Positions 1 to 8,802 of a stretch of 64,000 nt of DNA are shown piece by piece. The DNA comes from Microbacterium paraoxydans (lineage in GTDB: Bacteria; Actinomycetota; Actinomycetes; Actinomycetales; Microbacteriaceae): positions 1,798,001-1,862,000 of the forward strand of contig NZ_LT629770.1 in the NCBI RefSeq assembly GCF_900105335.1, written 5' to 3'. Position 1 is the stretch's first letter, and the number at the start of each line of letters is the position of its first letter. The translations under genes and the position numbers were made by a program. The notes beneath the pieces were generated by a model. It saw nothing but the letters and a program-made list of their open reading frames with translations. It had not been told where the DNA came from and made no database searches.

Positions 1-1356
1 GACGAGCTCGTTCACGCAGAACATCAGGGCGCCGTCGCCGATGACGGTGACGACCGGGCGTTCGGTCTGCGCGACGGCCGCACCGATCGCGGCGGGGAGG
101 CCATAGCCGAGCGTGGCGTAGGTCGGCGTGTAGAGGAGGGAATGCGGCTGCTCCTGCCGCAGCACGCTGCCGAGCGCCATGTACACGATCTGGGAGGAGT
201 CGCCGGCGACGATCGCGTCAGCGGGAAGGGCGGCGGCGATGATCTCGGCCAGCGCGACGGTGTCCGCCGCGTTCTCCCGCGACTCGGCCTCGATCGCGGC
301 CCGCTCGGCCGTGAGGTCGCGGGGGGGACGGGCGGGGTCCGGCAGCAGGGGCAGGAGGGCGTCGGTCACCGCGGCGGCGTCCCCCGTGAGACCGACCGTC
401 GCGGTGAGGTTCTTGTCCCGCTGCTCCGGAGAGATGTCGACACGGATCACGGCGCCGCGCGCCTCGAGCCGCGGAGCCCAGAGCTCCGCCTCGCCCAGCT
501 TCGAGCCGACCACGAGCAGCACGTCGGCGTCTTCGGCCACGGCCCGTGCGGCGGCGAGACGCAGGTTCGAGCCGAGGGAGAGCGGGTGCCGTTCGTCGAG
601 CACCGCCTTGCCGTTCAGGGTCGTGAGCACGGGGGCTCCGAGCCGTTCGGCCACCGCGGCGATCTGGTGCGCGGCGTCCACCGCACCCCCACCGGCCACG
701 ATCACCGGGCGGCGGGCGGCGGACAGCAGCCGGGCGGCCTCGGCGAGCGCGATCGGATCCCCGGAGACGCGGTCGGGCATCGGGCGCGGCTTCCGGTCCT
801 CCGCGGGCACGGCGGCGGGCGCCTCCAACACGTCCAGCGGGATCTCGATGTGCACGGGACGGGGGCGGCCGGTGCGGAAGAGGTGGAACGCGTCGTGCAC
901 GGCCTGCACCGCCTCCGCCGCGGTCGACACCCGTCGCGACCACTCCGCGATCGCGCCGACCATGGCCGTCGCGTCCTTGGTCTCGTGCAGCGTGCCGACG
1001 TCGGCGAACTCCGCCCCGAGCGGCACGCCGGGCGAGAGCACGATGAGGGGTCGCGACTCGCAGAACGCGGTGCCGATCGCGCTCATCGCGTTCTGCAGCC
1101 CGGGGCCGGAGGTCGTGATCACCACGCCGGGGAGCCCGGTCTGCTGCGCCCAGCCGTCGGCACCGTACCCCGACCCCTGCTCGTGGCGGTTGGTCACGGC
1201 ACGGATGCCGAGGTCGGCGAGGGGCCGGTAGAGCTCCAGGTTGTGCGTGCCGGGGATGCCGAAGATCGCGGTCACCCCGTAGGCGCGGATGGTCTCCAGG
1301 ACCGCACGGCCCGCGGTGTCGGCGTACCGGTCGTCTCCGATGGTGTCGGTGCTCAT
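1..1356 (-). CDS. ThDP-dependent enzyme, acetolactate synthase / 2-oxoacid decarboxylase family (partial)
   Basis: Start at 1356 (ATG); the C-terminus runs off the left edge of the window, leaving 452 residues. The protein begins with a pyrimidine-binding ThDP domain: an FGIPGTHN-type turn and the HEQG motif carrying the catalytic glutamate. A central domain follows, then the pyrophosphate-binding domain whose GDGALMF segment is visible just before the cut. Members carry out ThDP-dependent decarboxylation or carboligation of 2-oxoacids. The LHETKD stretch and general look recall 5-guanidino-2-oxopentanoate decarboxylases and acetolactate synthase paralogues, but the substrate cannot be read from sequence. 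It lies 10 bp downstream of an amidohydrolase and a metabolite:proton symporter on the same strand, so the three probably form one catabolic operon controlled by the divergent AsnC-type regulator. Confidence 0.85.
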   Translation of the reverse strand, partial: MSTDTIGDDRYADTAGRAVLETIRAYGVTAIFGIPGTHNLELYRPLADLGIRAVTNRHEQGSGYGADGWAQQTGLPGVVITTSGPGLQNAMSAIGTAFCESRPLIVLSPGVPLGAEFADVGTLHETKDATAMVGAIAEWSRRVSTAAEAVQAVHDAFHLFRTGRPRPVHIEIPLDVLEAPAAVPAEDRKPRPMPDRVSGDPIALAEAARLLSAARRPVIVAGGGAVDAAHQIAAVAERLGAPVLTTLNGKAVLDERHPLSLGSNLRLAAARAVAEDADVLLVVGSKLGEAELWAPRLEARGAVIRVDISPEQRDKNLTATVGLTGDAAAVTDALLPLLPDPARPPRDLTAERAAIEAESRENAADTVALAEIIAAALPADAIVAGDSSQIVYMALGSVLRQEQPHSLLYTPTYATLGYGLPAAIGAAVAQTERPVVTVIGDGALMFCVNELV

Positions 1357-1366
1357 CGTGTCATCC

Positions 1367-3034
1367 TCACATCGCGTGCCGACGGACGCCGTCGACCCAG
1401 GTCTCACGGACCTCGATCGCCGCGATCTCCTCGGCCGGCACCGCGAGCGGGTCGTCCGAGAGCACCGCGAAGTCGGCGTACTTGCCCGGCTCCAGGGAGC
1501 CGAGGTCGTCCTCGCGGCCGATCGAGACCGCGCCCTCGATCGTGTGCGCCCGCAGCGCCGCGGTCGCGGAGATGCGCAGATCGTCCGGGCCGAGCGTGTG
1601 CCCGCGCCGGGTGACCCGGGTGACCGCGGTCTGGATCGCCTCCAGCGGGATGGGCTCGGCGACCGGGGCGTCCGAGGAGATCGTGATGGGTACGCCCGCA
1701 CGCTCGAACTCCCCCAGCGGGTTGAAGCGCTCACCGGGCGTGCCGATGGCCTCCTCCACGCCTTCGCCCCAGTTGAAGTAGTGCTGCGTCTGGTTCACGG
1801 GACGGATGCCGGCGGCCGCCATCCGCTCGATCTGCGCGGGCGTCGGCAGTCCGCAGTGCTCGATGCGGTGCCGGGCATCCGCGTCCGGACGCTCCGCGAG
1901 CGCGGCCTCGATCGCCGACACCACCATCTCGATCGCGGTGGGCGACTGGGCGTGGGTCGCGGTCTGGAGCCCGGCCGCGTGGGCCTTGCGGATGAGCTCC
2001 GCGTAGTCGCCGGGCTCGTGGTAGAGCTGGCCGGTGCGGCAGGGGTCGCCGACGTAGCCGTCCGGGAAGTACGCGGTCCAGCCGCCCAGGGTGCCGTCGG
2101 CGTAGAACTTGATGCCGGCGAAACTGAGGTGGGCGTTGCCGAACTGCCCGACCAGTCCCATCTCCAGCGCCTCGTCGAGCAGGTGCGACAGCAGGTACAT
2201 CGACACGCGCAGCTCCAGCCGCCCGGCCTCGGCGAGCCGCAGGTACATGTCGAACTCGCGGCGCGTGACCTGGCAGTCGCCGATGGAGGTGACCCCGCCC
2301 GCGAGGAACCGCTGCGTCGCCGCGTCGAGCTGGCGCAGGTGCTCCTCCGGCTCGTCCGCGAGGTGGAAGTTCGGACCGTGGTGGCCGATCTTCACCCCGT
2401 GGACGCCGGTGAGGATGTTGCACGCGGCGTCGGACAGCTCGCCGGTGAGCTCGCCGTCGGCGTCGCGGAAGAACTCGCCGCCGTCCGGGTTCGGGGTGTC
2501 CCGGTCCACGCCGTTGCGGTCGAGCGTGTACGAGTTCACCACCCCGCCGTGGCCGGAGGCGTTCATGAGGTACACCTCGCGGTCGGCGGCCACCTGGTCG
2601 AGCTCGAACCGCGTGGGGTGCCGCTTCTCGGCGAGGTTCCGCTGCTCGTAGCCGTAGCCGCGCACCGGGCGTCCGGCGGGGAGATCCGCGGCGGCGGCCT
2701 TGAGCAGCGCCACGATCTCCGGGATGCTCCCCGCCTTCTCCGGACCGCAGTCCACCCAGGTCATCATCTGCCCGAACATCAGCGGATGCGCATGCGCGTC
2801 CACGAAGCCGGGCACGACCACCGCATCCCCCAGATCGACGCGCTCAGGGGTGAGTCCGGCCCGCGCCGCCACGTCCTCGCACTCCGCCGCCGTGCCGAGG
2901 GCGACGATGCGCCCCCGGTCGGTCAGCATCGCCGTGACGGTGGTGTCCGCCGCGTCTGCCGTGTGGATGGCTCGCGCGGTGACGAGGACGGGAGCGGCCT
3001 GGGCCGAGCGGTCGAAGGGGGTGAGCTTTCTCAT
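1367..3034 (-). CDS. Amidohydrolase, YtcJ-like
   Basis: 555 residues, the usual length for the YtcJ branch of metal-dependent amidohydrolases. The HxH metal motif is HAH at residues 81-83. Further family marks are the ASGHGG loop, the KFYADGTLGG segment, the HRIEHC metal-ligand histidines and the SSDAP aspartate near the C-terminus. These enzymes hydrolyse C-N bonds of amides, ureas or cyclic imides in the cytoplasm. The gene sits between a ThDP enzyme and an MHS transporter with 10 and about 42 bp spacing, which suggests import of a nitrogenous compound, hydrolysis, then decarboxylation of the released keto acid. The actual substrate is not identifiable. Confidence 0.88.
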   Translation of the reverse strand: MRKLTPFDRSAQAAPVLVTARAIHTADAADTTVTAMLTDRGRIVALGTAAECEDVAARAGLTPERVDLGDAVVVPGFVDAHAHPLMFGQMMTWVDCGPEKAGSIPEIVALLKAAAADLPAGRPVRGYGYEQRNLAEKRHPTRFELDQVAADREVYLMNASGHGGVVNSYTLDRNGVDRDTPNPDGGEFFRDADGELTGELSDAACNILTGVHGVKIGHHGPNFHLADEPEEHLRQLDAATQRFLAGGVTSIGDCQVTRREFDMYLRLAEAGRLELRVSMYLLSHLLDEALEMGLVGQFGNAHLSFAGIKFYADGTLGGWTAYFPDGYVGDPCRTGQLYHEPGDYAELIRKAHAAGLQTATHAQSPTAIEMVVSAIEAALAERPDADARHRIEHCGLPTPAQIERMAAAGIRPVNQTQHYFNWGEGVEEAIGTPGERFNPLGEFERAGVPITISSDAPVAEPIPLEAIQTAVTRVTRRGHTLGPDDLRISATAALRAHTIEGAVSIGREDDLGSLEPGKYADFAVLSDDPLAVPAEEIAAIEVRETWVDGVRRHAM

Positions 3035-3076
3035 GATGCCTGTTCGCGGTGGTGTCGTGCGGGGGAATAGTGCCGG

Positions 3077-4420
3077 TCAGGGCAGGCGGTTCGCCGTGGT
3101 GTCGGTCCGGGCGGTGAACGACGCCGTGACCGGGGCCTCGTCGGAGTGCTGCGGCGCGAGACGCGTGCAGATCCCGGCGATGACGGCCATGCCCACGAAC
3201 ATCGCGATGACCGACCAGACACTGCCGGTCCAGGCGATGAGCTGCGTCGCGAACCAGGGCGAGAATCCGGCCCAGATGGCGGCGCCGACGCCGTACGACA
3301 GGGCGATGGACGTGTAGCGCGCCTGCGGACGGAACATCTGGGCGAGGATCGCCGCGATCGGGGCGTAGGTCGCGCTCATCGCGATGCGCACGAGCGAGGC
3401 GAAGAGGAAGATCAGCGGCTCGACACGGCCCGGCATCAGCAGGAGGAAGGGCGCGAAGGTCAGCACCGAGGTGATCAGGCCGATGTACATCACGTTCTTC
3501 CGGCCCCACTTGTCACCGAGCCAGGCGACCGGCAGCGTCACGACGAACTCCACGAACGACGCCAGGGTCATCGCGTCGAGGATCACCTGCTCGCTGATCG
3601 CGATGGGCTCGCCGGTCGCGTACGCGGTGGCGAAGGTGGTGGCCAGGTAGTAGCCGCCGGTGGAGATGGGCAGGATGCCGATGCCGAGGAGGATCGGCTT
3701 CCAGTTGACACGGAGGGCGAAGGCGAGCGGCATGGACTGCTTGCGGCCCTCGATCTTCTCCTCGAAGACCGGCGACTCCTCGACGCGATACCGGACCCAC
3801 AGCCCCACACCGATCAGCACGATCGACAGCAGGAACGGGATGCGCCAGCCGCCGTCCATGATGAACGTGTCGCCGCCGCGGGACATGATCGCGAAGATGC
3901 CGGAGGCGAGGAGGGCGCCGGCCGGGTTGCCGAGCTGGGTGAAGCCGCCGTAGAACGTCTTCGACTTCTCGGGAGCATGCTCCACGCTCATGAGCACCGC
4001 GCCGCCCCATTCGCCGCCGACCGCGAGGCCCTGGACGGCGCGGAGCAGGATGAGGAGGATCGGCGCGAGGATGCCGATGTTCTCGTAGGTCGGGAGGCAG
4101 CCGACGAGGACGGTCGCGGCCCCCATCAGCAGCAGCGTGATGACGAGCGAGACCCGCCGGCCGAGCTTGTCGCCGATGTGGCCGAAGACGATGCCACCGA
4201 GGGGGCGGACGAGGAAGGCCACCGCGAACGTCGCGAAGGCGGCGGCGGTCTCGGCCAGTCGGTCGCCGCTCGGGAAGAACAGCGGGCCGAACACGAGGGC
4301 GGCGGCCGTGGCGTAGACGTAGAAGTCGTACCACTCGATGGTGGTGCCGACGAAGGCGGCGAAGCCGGCGCGGCGCGCGCGGCTGTGGACGCCGCTTCGG
4401 GGGGTGGGGGTAATGGTCAT
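3077..4420 (-). CDS. MFS transporter, metabolite:H+ symporter (MHS) family
   Basis: 447 residues with about 12 predicted membrane segments. The N-terminal TTIEWYDFYVYA motif is diagnostic of the MHS family (ProP, ShiA, KgtP relatives), which import carboxylates, betaines and similar small polar solutes with protons. The first cytoplasmic loop carries the GDKLGRR motif of MFS proteins. The ATG at 4420 has AGGAG about seven bases upstream on the minus strand. It is the first gene of the minus-strand catabolic operon and diverges from the AsnC-like regulator at 4639, so it is probably induced by the compound that regulator senses. Confidence 0.88.
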   Translation of the reverse strand: MTITPTPRSGVHSRARRAGFAAFVGTTIEWYDFYVYATAAALVFGPLFFPSGDRLAETAAAFATFAVAFLVRPLGGIVFGHIGDKLGRRVSLVITLLLMGAATVLVGCLPTYENIGILAPILLILLRAVQGLAVGGEWGGAVLMSVEHAPEKSKTFYGGFTQLGNPAGALLASGIFAIMSRGGDTFIMDGGWRIPFLLSIVLIGVGLWVRYRVEESPVFEEKIEGRKQSMPLAFALRVNWKPILLGIGILPISTGGYYLATTFATAYATGEPIAISEQVILDAMTLASFVEFVVTLPVAWLGDKWGRKNVMYIGLITSVLTFAPFLLLMPGRVEPLIFLFASLVRIAMSATYAPIAAILAQMFRPQARYTSIALSYGVGAAIWAGFSPWFATQLIAWTGSVWSVIAMFVGMAVIAGICTRLAPQHSDEAPVTASFTARTDTTANRLP

Positions 4421-4496
4421 GGACCCGCTCCTTCGCGGATGGTGTCGGATAGCGAAGGATGCTACGGACGTGGAGCGCCGCGGGCAAGGGCAGAAC

Positions 4497-4522
4497 TCCA
4501 GCGATACGCGTCATTCACTGGA
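4497..4522. promoter_or_regulatory. Candidate operator between the MHS transporter and the AsnC-like regulator
   Basis: An interrupted palindrome, TCCAGCGA-N10-TCACTGGA, with 7 of 8 positions matching between arms, lies in the 218-bp divergent intergenic region. Spacing and position suit an Lrp/AsnC-type site controlling both directions. A possible -10 box TACACT for the regulator is at about 4575-4580. Binding is inferred only from symmetry and location. Confidence 0.4.
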
Positions 4523-4638
4523 TTTGTGTCGGACGCACCGCGCACTCCAGGCCTTCCGCTCGGTCGAACGGCGCTCTACACTGCTTTTCTGCGGGGACGA
4601 GCGTGCACTGCGGGGAAATCGACGGAATCGGACGGCAC

Positions 4639-5535
4639 ATGGACTTCGACGCGGAACTCATCCGGGCGCTGCAGGAGGACGGCCGCGCCAGCATCCTCTC
4701 CCTCGCCGAGCGCGTCGGCCAGTCCCGCGCCGTCGTGGCGGCCCGTCTGCGGGCGCTGCTCAGCGACCGCACGGTGCGGGTGGTCGCGGCCGTCGACCCC
4801 GTTTTCCTCGGCCAGCACGTGCTCGCCCACGTGTCGATCCGGACCGACGGCGCCGTCGAGGTGGTCGCCGAGCACCTGCGCGACATGTCCGAGACCGTGC
4901 TGGTGTCGGCGGTCGGCGGCGCCCACGACATCGTGACGGAGGTGCGGGTGGGTTCGATGTCGGAGCTCCACGACCTGCTCGCGCGCATCCGCGGGAGCGC
5001 CGGCGTGCTCGACATCAACACGATCATCTACTCGACCGTGATCAAGGGCTTCTTCGTCTCGGAGTATCACGGCGGCGTGACCCTCGACGGCATCGACGAA
5101 GCCCTCATCGAGCACCTGCAGTCCGACGGGCGGATGAGCTTCCGTGCCCTCGGCGAGCAGGTGCGGCTCTCCCCCAGCGCGGTCGCCACCCGGGTGCAGC
5201 GGCTCATCGACGCCGGTGTCATCAAGATCAGCGCCGTGGAGGCCCGAGGGCTCGCGCATCGGCAGCTCTCGATGGGCGTGGGCATGACGCTCGGAGACGA
5301 CGACGAGGCCGTGATCGACGAGCTGCGGCGGGGTCGTGGCGTCGACTTTGCGGCGCGGACCCTCGGGCGGTTCGACGCCGTCGCGACCCTCGTGGAGCCC
5401 TCCGCCGGAGCCCTGTACGCGAGTCTCGAGCGGCTGCGCGCGCTCCCCGGAGTGACACGGATCGAGGCGTGGCTGCATCTCGCGGTACTCAAGGAGGACT
5501 ACGCCCGCACGCTCCGCCCCCTCCGCACGGACTGA
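4639..5535 (+). CDS. Lrp/AsnC family regulator with two AsnC units
   Basis: 298 residues from the ATG at 4639; an in-frame ATG further upstream (4459) was not used because the extension would cover the candidate operator. Two copies of the AsnC layout are present: a winged helix-turn-helix at about residues 1-60 (LIRALQEDGR...SLAERVG), a RAM-like domain, then a second HTH (ALIEHLQSDGR...LGEQV) and second RAM-like region. Doubled AsnC proteins are common in actinobacteria. They regulate adjacent amino-acid or nitrogen-compound catabolism in response to a small ligand. Its position opposite the transporter-amidohydrolase-ThDP operon suggests it governs that pathway. Confidence 0.85.
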   Translation: MDFDAELIRALQEDGRASILSLAERVGQSRAVVAARLRALLSDRTVRVVAAVDPVFLGQHVLAHVSIRTDGAVEVVAEHLRDMSETVLVSAVGGAHDIVTEVRVGSMSELHDLLARIRGSAGVLDINTIIYSTVIKGFFVSEYHGGVTLDGIDEALIEHLQSDGRMSFRALGEQVRLSPSAVATRVQRLIDAGVIKISAVEARGLAHRQLSMGVGMTLGDDDEAVIDELRRGRGVDFAARTLGRFDAVATLVEPSAGALYASLERLRALPGVTRIEAWLHLAVLKEDYARTLRPLRTD

Positions 5536-5876
5536 GTCCGCCCCCGTCCCCGAACCCGTCCGGCCCCCTCCCGCCCGGTCCCGTCCCGTCCCGTCCCATC
5601 CCATCCCGTCCGCGCCCCCTCCGGTCCCGCCCGGGATCAAAACCGCGCCTCTTTCACCCATCCCCCGCACGTTTCTGCACACCTACCGCGGGGTGTCCCC
5701 CACGCGGGATGAATACGGCGCTTCGGGAGGCGCGTGGAGGACCCTCTTTGATCCGGCGCCCTCCGCATTTCCGCCGGGAGGGGTTCCCCACGCGGGATGA
5801 AAGCGGAGCTTCGGGAGGCGCGGGGAGGGGCCTTATCGATCCCGGGATCGGGGCGGGATCGGGAAGGGGCGGGGGG
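5536..5876. repeat. Intergenic region with a pentamer microsatellite and degenerate GGGATCA...GATCCC-type repeats
   Basis: No gene is visible. At 5581-5610 there are six pentamers, three CCGTC, two CCATC and one CCGTC. Further on are two direct copies of a roughly 58-bp element at 5697-5754 and 5786-5843; both open with CCCCACGCGGGATGAA and share CTTCGGGAGGCGCG. Read on the minus strand they resemble the repeats at 16735-17200 (a GGATCA start and a TTC-ATCCCGC end). A related degenerate piece starts near 5633. The region separates the AsnC regulator and the serine hydrolase, which converge here. Confidence 0.6.
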
Positions 5877-6857
5877 TCAGGGGGTGAGGGGGGCGAGGAA
5901 GGCGCGGCGGATGGCGGCGACGTCGGCGTCCTCGCGCGTGGGGTGCACGCGGTTGAGGAGCAGCACGCCGTAGGCGCCCGTCTCGGGGACGACCGCGAAG
6001 CACGTGCCGGTGAAGCCGGTGTGGCCGACCGCATCGAGGTCACCCATCCACGCGGCATCGCGCACGCGCAGACCGATCGCCTGGCCGTAGCCGGCGTCGG
6101 CCTGGATCGAGGGGGTCGTCATCCCGCGGAAGGACTCCCGTGACAGCACGCGCCCGTGCGGCCCCTCGCCCTCATCGCGGAGGAGACGGGCGAGAGCGGC
6201 GACATCCGCCACCGTGCCGAACAGTCCCGCGTGGCCGGCGGGACGGCCGAGCGCATGGGCGAGCTCGTCGTGCACCTCACCGCGCACGTTCCCGCGGTGC
6301 GGCTGCGTCTCCGTGGCGACCGCACGCTCCCGCTCCGGAGCCATGGTCAGCGACGCGGCGCCGATCCCCGTGGCCACCTCCGCCCAGAGCGCCGCGAGCG
6401 GCCGCCCGGAGACCCGTTCCAGACAGTCTCCGGCCGCGATGTACCCGACGTCGGAATACAGATGGCGAGCGCCCGGCTCGGCACCGAGCGCCCGACGCTG
6501 GACGCGGGCACGCAGTTCGTCCCCGCGCACGCCCTCCCGCCACTCGCGCCCCTCCGCCGGCAGCCCGGAGGTGTGGGTGAGGAGGTGCCGGAGGGTGATC
6601 CGCTCCGCTCCGGTGCCGCTGCCCACCGTGAGGACGCGCTCGACGGGCTCATCGAGGTCGATCACCCCCGCGTCGACGAGCCGCAGGGCGGCGATGGCGG
6701 TGAAGACCTTCGTCAGCGATGCGAGATCGAAGAGGTGCGCGGCGGTGAGCGGAGCGGGATCGTCGTGCGCCGGCGACCCGAGGAGTTGCAGCTCTTCCGC
6801 GCCCCCGGCGACCGCCCGCACCGACGCCCACGCCGAACCCGGGGCTCCGTTCACCAT
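5877..6857 (-). CDS. Serine hydrolase, beta-lactamase / class C family
   Basis: 326 residues with no signal peptide, so probably cytoplasmic. The catalytic set is intact: S47-x-x-K50 (SLTK), LLTHTSGL at about 92-99, and Y134 in the YSDVG box. Near the C-terminus HTGFTG takes the place of the third KTG-type motif. Class C relatives act as beta-lactamases, D-alanyl peptidases or esterases. The gene ends an apparent operon with a sugar ABC importer, and a NamZ-like muramidase plus a MurR/RpiR regulator stand opposite. A role in trimming imported muropeptides or their D-amino-acid ends is therefore plausible, but that is context inference. It starts about 16 bp after the downstream permease ends. 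Confidence 0.85.
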   Translation of the reverse strand: MVNGAPGSAWASVRAVAGGAEELQLLGSPAHDDPAPLTAAHLFDLASLTKVFTAIAALRLVDAGVIDLDEPVERVLTVGSGTGAERITLRHLLTHTSGLPAEGREWREGVRGDELRARVQRRALGAEPGARHLYSDVGYIAAGDCLERVSGRPLAALWAEVATGIGAASLTMAPERERAVATETQPHRGNVRGEVHDELAHALGRPAGHAGLFGTVADVAALARLLRDEGEGPHGRVLSRESFRGMTTPSIQADAGYGQAIGLRVRDAAWMGDLDAVGHTGFTGTCFAVVPETGAYGVLLLNRVHPTREDADVAAIRRAFLAPLTP

Positions 6858-6873
6858 GATCCGCCCGCGGCCG

Positions 6874-7791
6874 TCACTTACTCATGCCGGAGGTGAGGCC
6901 GTTGATGATCTGCTTCGTCGCCAGCAGGAACAGCACCACGAGCGGGATGGTGGCGATCGTGAGTCCGGCGAACAGCTGCGGCCAATCGGTCGAGTACTCC
7001 CCGAAGAACCGGGTCAGGCCCACGGGGAGCGTGTACGAGTCGCGGTCGCGCAGCAGGATCAGCGGGTAGAAGAAGTCGTTCCAGACCGGCACGAACCGGA
7101 AGACGATCACGGTCGCGAGCGCCGGGCGCACGAGCGGCAGCAGGATCTGCAGGAACGTGCGCAGCGGTCCGGCGCCGTCGATGCGCGCGGCCTCCTCCAG
7201 CTCGATCGGCAGCGCCCGGAAGAACACCGTCAGCACGAACGTGGTGAACGGGATGCCGAGTGCGCCGTAGACGAGGATGAGGCTGAAGACGTTGCTCGTC
7301 ATCTTGAGCGCGTCGAGCAGATAGAACAGCGGCAGGATCGCCAGGTGCACCGGCAGCATGAGGCCCGAGAGGAACACGGCCTCGATCCCGCGGAAGAACT
7401 TCGCCCTGGCCCGCGCGAAGGCGTAGGCGGCCAGCACCGACACGACAGTCGTGACGATGACCGACCCGACCGTGACGGTGATCGAGTTGACGAAGTACGT
7501 GTCGAACGAGGCGGTGATCCACGCGTTCTGGAAGCTCGTGAACGTCGGGGGGACGGGGAGTCCGAGCGGCTCGGTGGCGATCTGCTGCTGCGTGCGCAGG
7601 GAGTTGTTGACCATGAGCAGCAACGGACCGATCGCGACCAGCGCGTATCCCCACAGGAACACGTTGGCGAGGAGGCGGCCCACGAACGGGGTGTCGTTCG
7701 TGCGACGGGAGCGGCGCCGCGGGGCGGATGTCCGGCCGGAGACGATCGCCTCCGTGGTCGGTTCCTGACGGGTGTCGAGGGCGGTGCTCAT
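6874..7791 (-). CDS. Carbohydrate ABC transporter permease, MalG type
   Basis: 305 residues from the ATG at 7791, with about six membrane segments. The EAA loop that contacts the ATPase is visible as ELEEAARIDGAG, typical of CUT1 sugar importers. Its start codon overlaps the stop of the preceding permease by one base (TGATG), so translation is coupled. Together with the permease at 7791-8747 and the lipoprotein at 8803-10086 it makes an importer with no ATPase gene nearby; a shared MsmK-like ATPase elsewhere is expected. Confidence 0.92.
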   Translation of the reverse strand: MSTALDTRQEPTTEAIVSGRTSAPRRRSRRTNDTPFVGRLLANVFLWGYALVAIGPLLLMVNNSLRTQQQIATEPLGLPVPPTFTSFQNAWITASFDTYFVNSITVTVGSVIVTTVVSVLAAYAFARARAKFFRGIEAVFLSGLMLPVHLAILPLFYLLDALKMTSNVFSLILVYGALGIPFTTFVLTVFFRALPIELEEAARIDGAGPLRTFLQILLPLVRPALATVIVFRFVPVWNDFFYPLILLRDRDSYTLPVGLTRFFGEYSTDWPQLFAGLTIATIPLVVLFLLATKQIINGLTSGMSK

Positions 7792-8747
7792 CAGAACAGC
7801 TTTCGTTCGGCGCGGCGCATCGTCGTCGTGATGACGACGGAGATGACCATGATGAAGATGAACAGGACGGTCGCGAGGGCCGACGAGACCCCGATGGAAT
7901 TCGGGTTCCCGGACTCGAACGCGGTGCGGTAGAAGAGCAGCATCATCACGTCGGTGGAGCCGGCGGGAGCGCCGTTCGACCCGGCGAGCGCGAACGGGAT
8001 GGCCATCGCCTCCATGCTGCCGATGAAGGTGAGCACGGTGATGATGCCGATCGTCGGCGTGAGCATGGGGAGCGTGATGTAGCGGAAGCGCTTCGCGGCC
8101 GTGGCGCCGTCGAGCGACGCCGCCTCCTCGATCTCCTCGGGGATGCCGCCGAGGGCGGCGCCGTACAGCAGGATCGGGAATCCGATCCACTGCCAGGCGC
8201 TGACCAGCACGATGACCCAGATCGCGAGCTGCGGATCGCCGAGCCACGGCAGCGCGAGGCTCTCGAGGCTGACGCCGCGGAGGATCGCGTTCACCGGCCC
8301 GAACAGCGGAGACAGCATCAGCGACCACAGGTAGCCGATGACCATCGGGCTCACGAGGTAGGGCAGGGCGAAGATCGTCTGGAAGAACCGCTTGGTGCGC
8401 TTGCGGCGGTGCAGCAGGGTGGCGATGCCGAGGCCGAGCGAGTTCTGGAAGACCAGGGCGCCGACGAAGAGCAGCAGGTTGTGGCCGAACGCGTTCCACA
8501 GCTCGGAGGCGTAGGGCTCCTTGGTGAGGAGCGTGAGGTAGTTGCCGATACCGGCGAATCCACCCTGCTTGGTGCCCTGCCAGTCGAAGAACGAGTAGCT
8601 GAGCGCGGCGAGCATCGGGTAGAGGATCAGCACCGCGAAGAGCACGGCGGCAGGGAGCACGAACAGCGCGGCCGTCGGCGTCGACAGCGCGATGCCGGTG
8701 CGGGGGCGCCGGCTCTTCGGCGGGCGCACGGGGAGGGTCAGAGCCAT
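7791..8747 (-). CDS. Carbohydrate ABC transporter permease, MalF type
   Basis: 318 residues from the ATG at 8747, chosen because GAAGGA lies seven bases upstream on the minus strand; a longer reading frame to 8795 would run into the intercistronic hairpin. Six membrane segments are apparent, with the EAA loop as EIEEAASLDGAT. It is the first of the two membrane subunits of the putative cell-wall-sugar importer. A 55-bp gap containing a strong stem-loop separates it from the binding-protein gene. Confidence 0.92.
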   Translation of the reverse strand: MALTLPVRPPKSRRPRTGIALSTPTAALFVLPAAVLFAVLILYPMLAALSYSFFDWQGTKQGGFAGIGNYLTLLTKEPYASELWNAFGHNLLLFVGALVFQNSLGLGIATLLHRRKRTKRFFQTIFALPYLVSPMVIGYLWSLMLSPLFGPVNAILRGVSLESLALPWLGDPQLAIWVIVLVSAWQWIGFPILLYGAALGGIPEEIEEAASLDGATAAKRFRYITLPMLTPTIGIITVLTFIGSMEAMAIPFALAGSNGAPAGSTDVMMLLFYRTAFESGNPNSIGVSSALATVLFIFIMVISVVITTTMRRAERKLF

Positions 8748-8762
8748 GGGGGGTCCTTCGCT

Positions 8763-8796
8763 CGTGGTGGGGCGCCGGATGCGGCGCCCCACCACG
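8763..8796 (-). terminator. Intercistronic stem-loop between binding-protein and permease genes
   Basis: A perfect 14-bp GC-rich stem (8763-8776 with 8783-8796) and a 6-base loop, sitting between the binding-protein stop at 8803 and the permease start at 8747. No U-tract follows. As in other sugar ABC operons, such a hairpin probably protects the upstream message or partly stops transcription so the binding protein is made in excess over the permeases. Confidence 0.7.
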
Positions 8797-8802
8797 CTCG
8801 GA

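Noticed and set aside
4459..4638. Longer N-terminus for the AsnC-like regulator
   Set aside because: The extension has no family similarity and would cover the candidate operator and promoter.
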